Assembly (NCBI RefSeq): GCF_000003605.2
Contig: NW_003116959.1
Coordinates: 4,300 to 51,385, forward strand
Origin: Saccoglossus kowalevskii
Lineage: Eukaryota; Hemichordata; Enteropneusta; Harrimaniidae
Direction: 5' to 3'
DNA length: 47,086 nt
The position numbers and the translations under genes are program-made. Shown piece by piece: positions 46,590 through 47,086 of this stretch. Position 1 is the stretch's first letter. Every line of letters starts with the position of its first letter. The notes under the pieces are model-generated. The model was given only the letters and a program-made list of their open reading frames with translations, did no database searches and had not been told where the DNA came from.

Positions 46590-47086
46590 GGATGTAGTAG
46601 ACATAACAGTCACTATTTTATACATTTATTTTGGTGGCATTTGTCTATCTGCATGCAATGGATGTGTTTTCCACTCAAAATAGTAACCAGTACACCCCAA
46701 AAAGGCATTTTTAACAAGAAAGTTAGGATATGTGTTTATAACAGCAGACCGCTCACTTTGATTTCAGGATAATCGGCTTTGAGCGTAAACAATAAATATT
46801 GACCTAATTTGCATAAGTTGGCCTACTTAGCAACGGAAACAACGCACGCACCCCTGTCTCTGTGATCGTTCTATATTAGTACACCGTGTGTGACACATCA
46901 AAAAATTAGCGCTCCTTAAAATTGTTATCAGAATTATTATTAGAGAAGGAAGGGACAAAAAAGGAAGAATATGACTCCAATGTCCGAAGAAGCAAAACTT
47001 CGTCTCAGAAAAAATAACATCGATCGCGGTTCGGAAAGTTCGGACTCCAACGACGGTGCAACATTTATCTACATGTAGCTCAGAAT
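46590..47086 (+). other. Right edge; short open frame at 46971-47078
   Basis: Mostly non-coding. An ATG at 46971 opens 35 codons (MTPMSEEAKLRLRKNN then a Ser/Asp-rich tail) to a TAG at 47076. A weak acceptor-like TTATTATTAG precedes it at 46943. It may be the start of a gene lying to the right or chance; the product is not recognised. Confidence 0.25.

Overview
This is animal nuclear DNA, AT-rich and intron-rich, with no bacterial-style gene packing, no rRNA and no tRNA that I could find. The one gene I can read with confidence is a synaptotagmin on the + strand: seven coding exons from 26029 to 39815, with introns of about 0.55 to 7 kb and GT-AG boundaries. The synaptotagmin, the plentiful CpG, the small TTAA-flanked inverted-repeat elements and the Jockey/CR1-type retrotransposon relic fit a marine invertebrate. 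The phylum cannot be settled from the sequence alone.

Layout. Positions 1-26028 are mostly non-coding. They hold a possible last exon of an unidentified upstream gene (1560-1730), several short TTAA-flanked elements, a 1-kb minisatellite with a 19-bp period (about 19437-20482), two ATTT-type microsatellites and a 133-bp element with CAGGGGCG-like ends (24922-25054). Positions 26029-39815 are the synaptotagmin. Its first intron (7 kb) contains a 24-bp-period repeat, an 86-base assembly gap flanked by a perfect 225-bp direct duplication, and more TTAA elements. Positions 39816 to about 41735 are the likely 3' UTR, ending at an AATAAA followed by GU-rich sequence. Beyond it, on the - strand, is a decayed non-LTR retrotransposon 3' half (about 42305-43420) with a poly(A) tail. 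Near the right edge is an 0.85-kb element bounded by inverted copies of a TTAAGGTAGAGATGCAG end, with a third copy of the end just outside.

The predicted synaptotagmin is 420 residues from the Met at 26035: one membrane segment almost at the N-terminus, a cysteine cluster for probable palmitoylation, a Ser/Pro-rich linker, then C2A and C2B. C2A keeps all five Ca2+-ligand aspartates. C2B keeps four aspartates plus a Glu at the fifth position, a polybasic strand and a C-terminal WHTL. It looks like a working Ca2+ sensor of vesicle exocytosis, nearest by eye to the Syt3/5/6/9/10 and invertebrate Syt-alpha/beta kinds. The protein has essentially no luminal domain unless an upstream coding exon has been missed.

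The most unusual content is the repeat landscape. Two short TTAA-flanked families share the start TTAAAG and a GTCGTC core in their termini. They occur side by side or nested in at least two places. Nothing here encodes a transposase for them.
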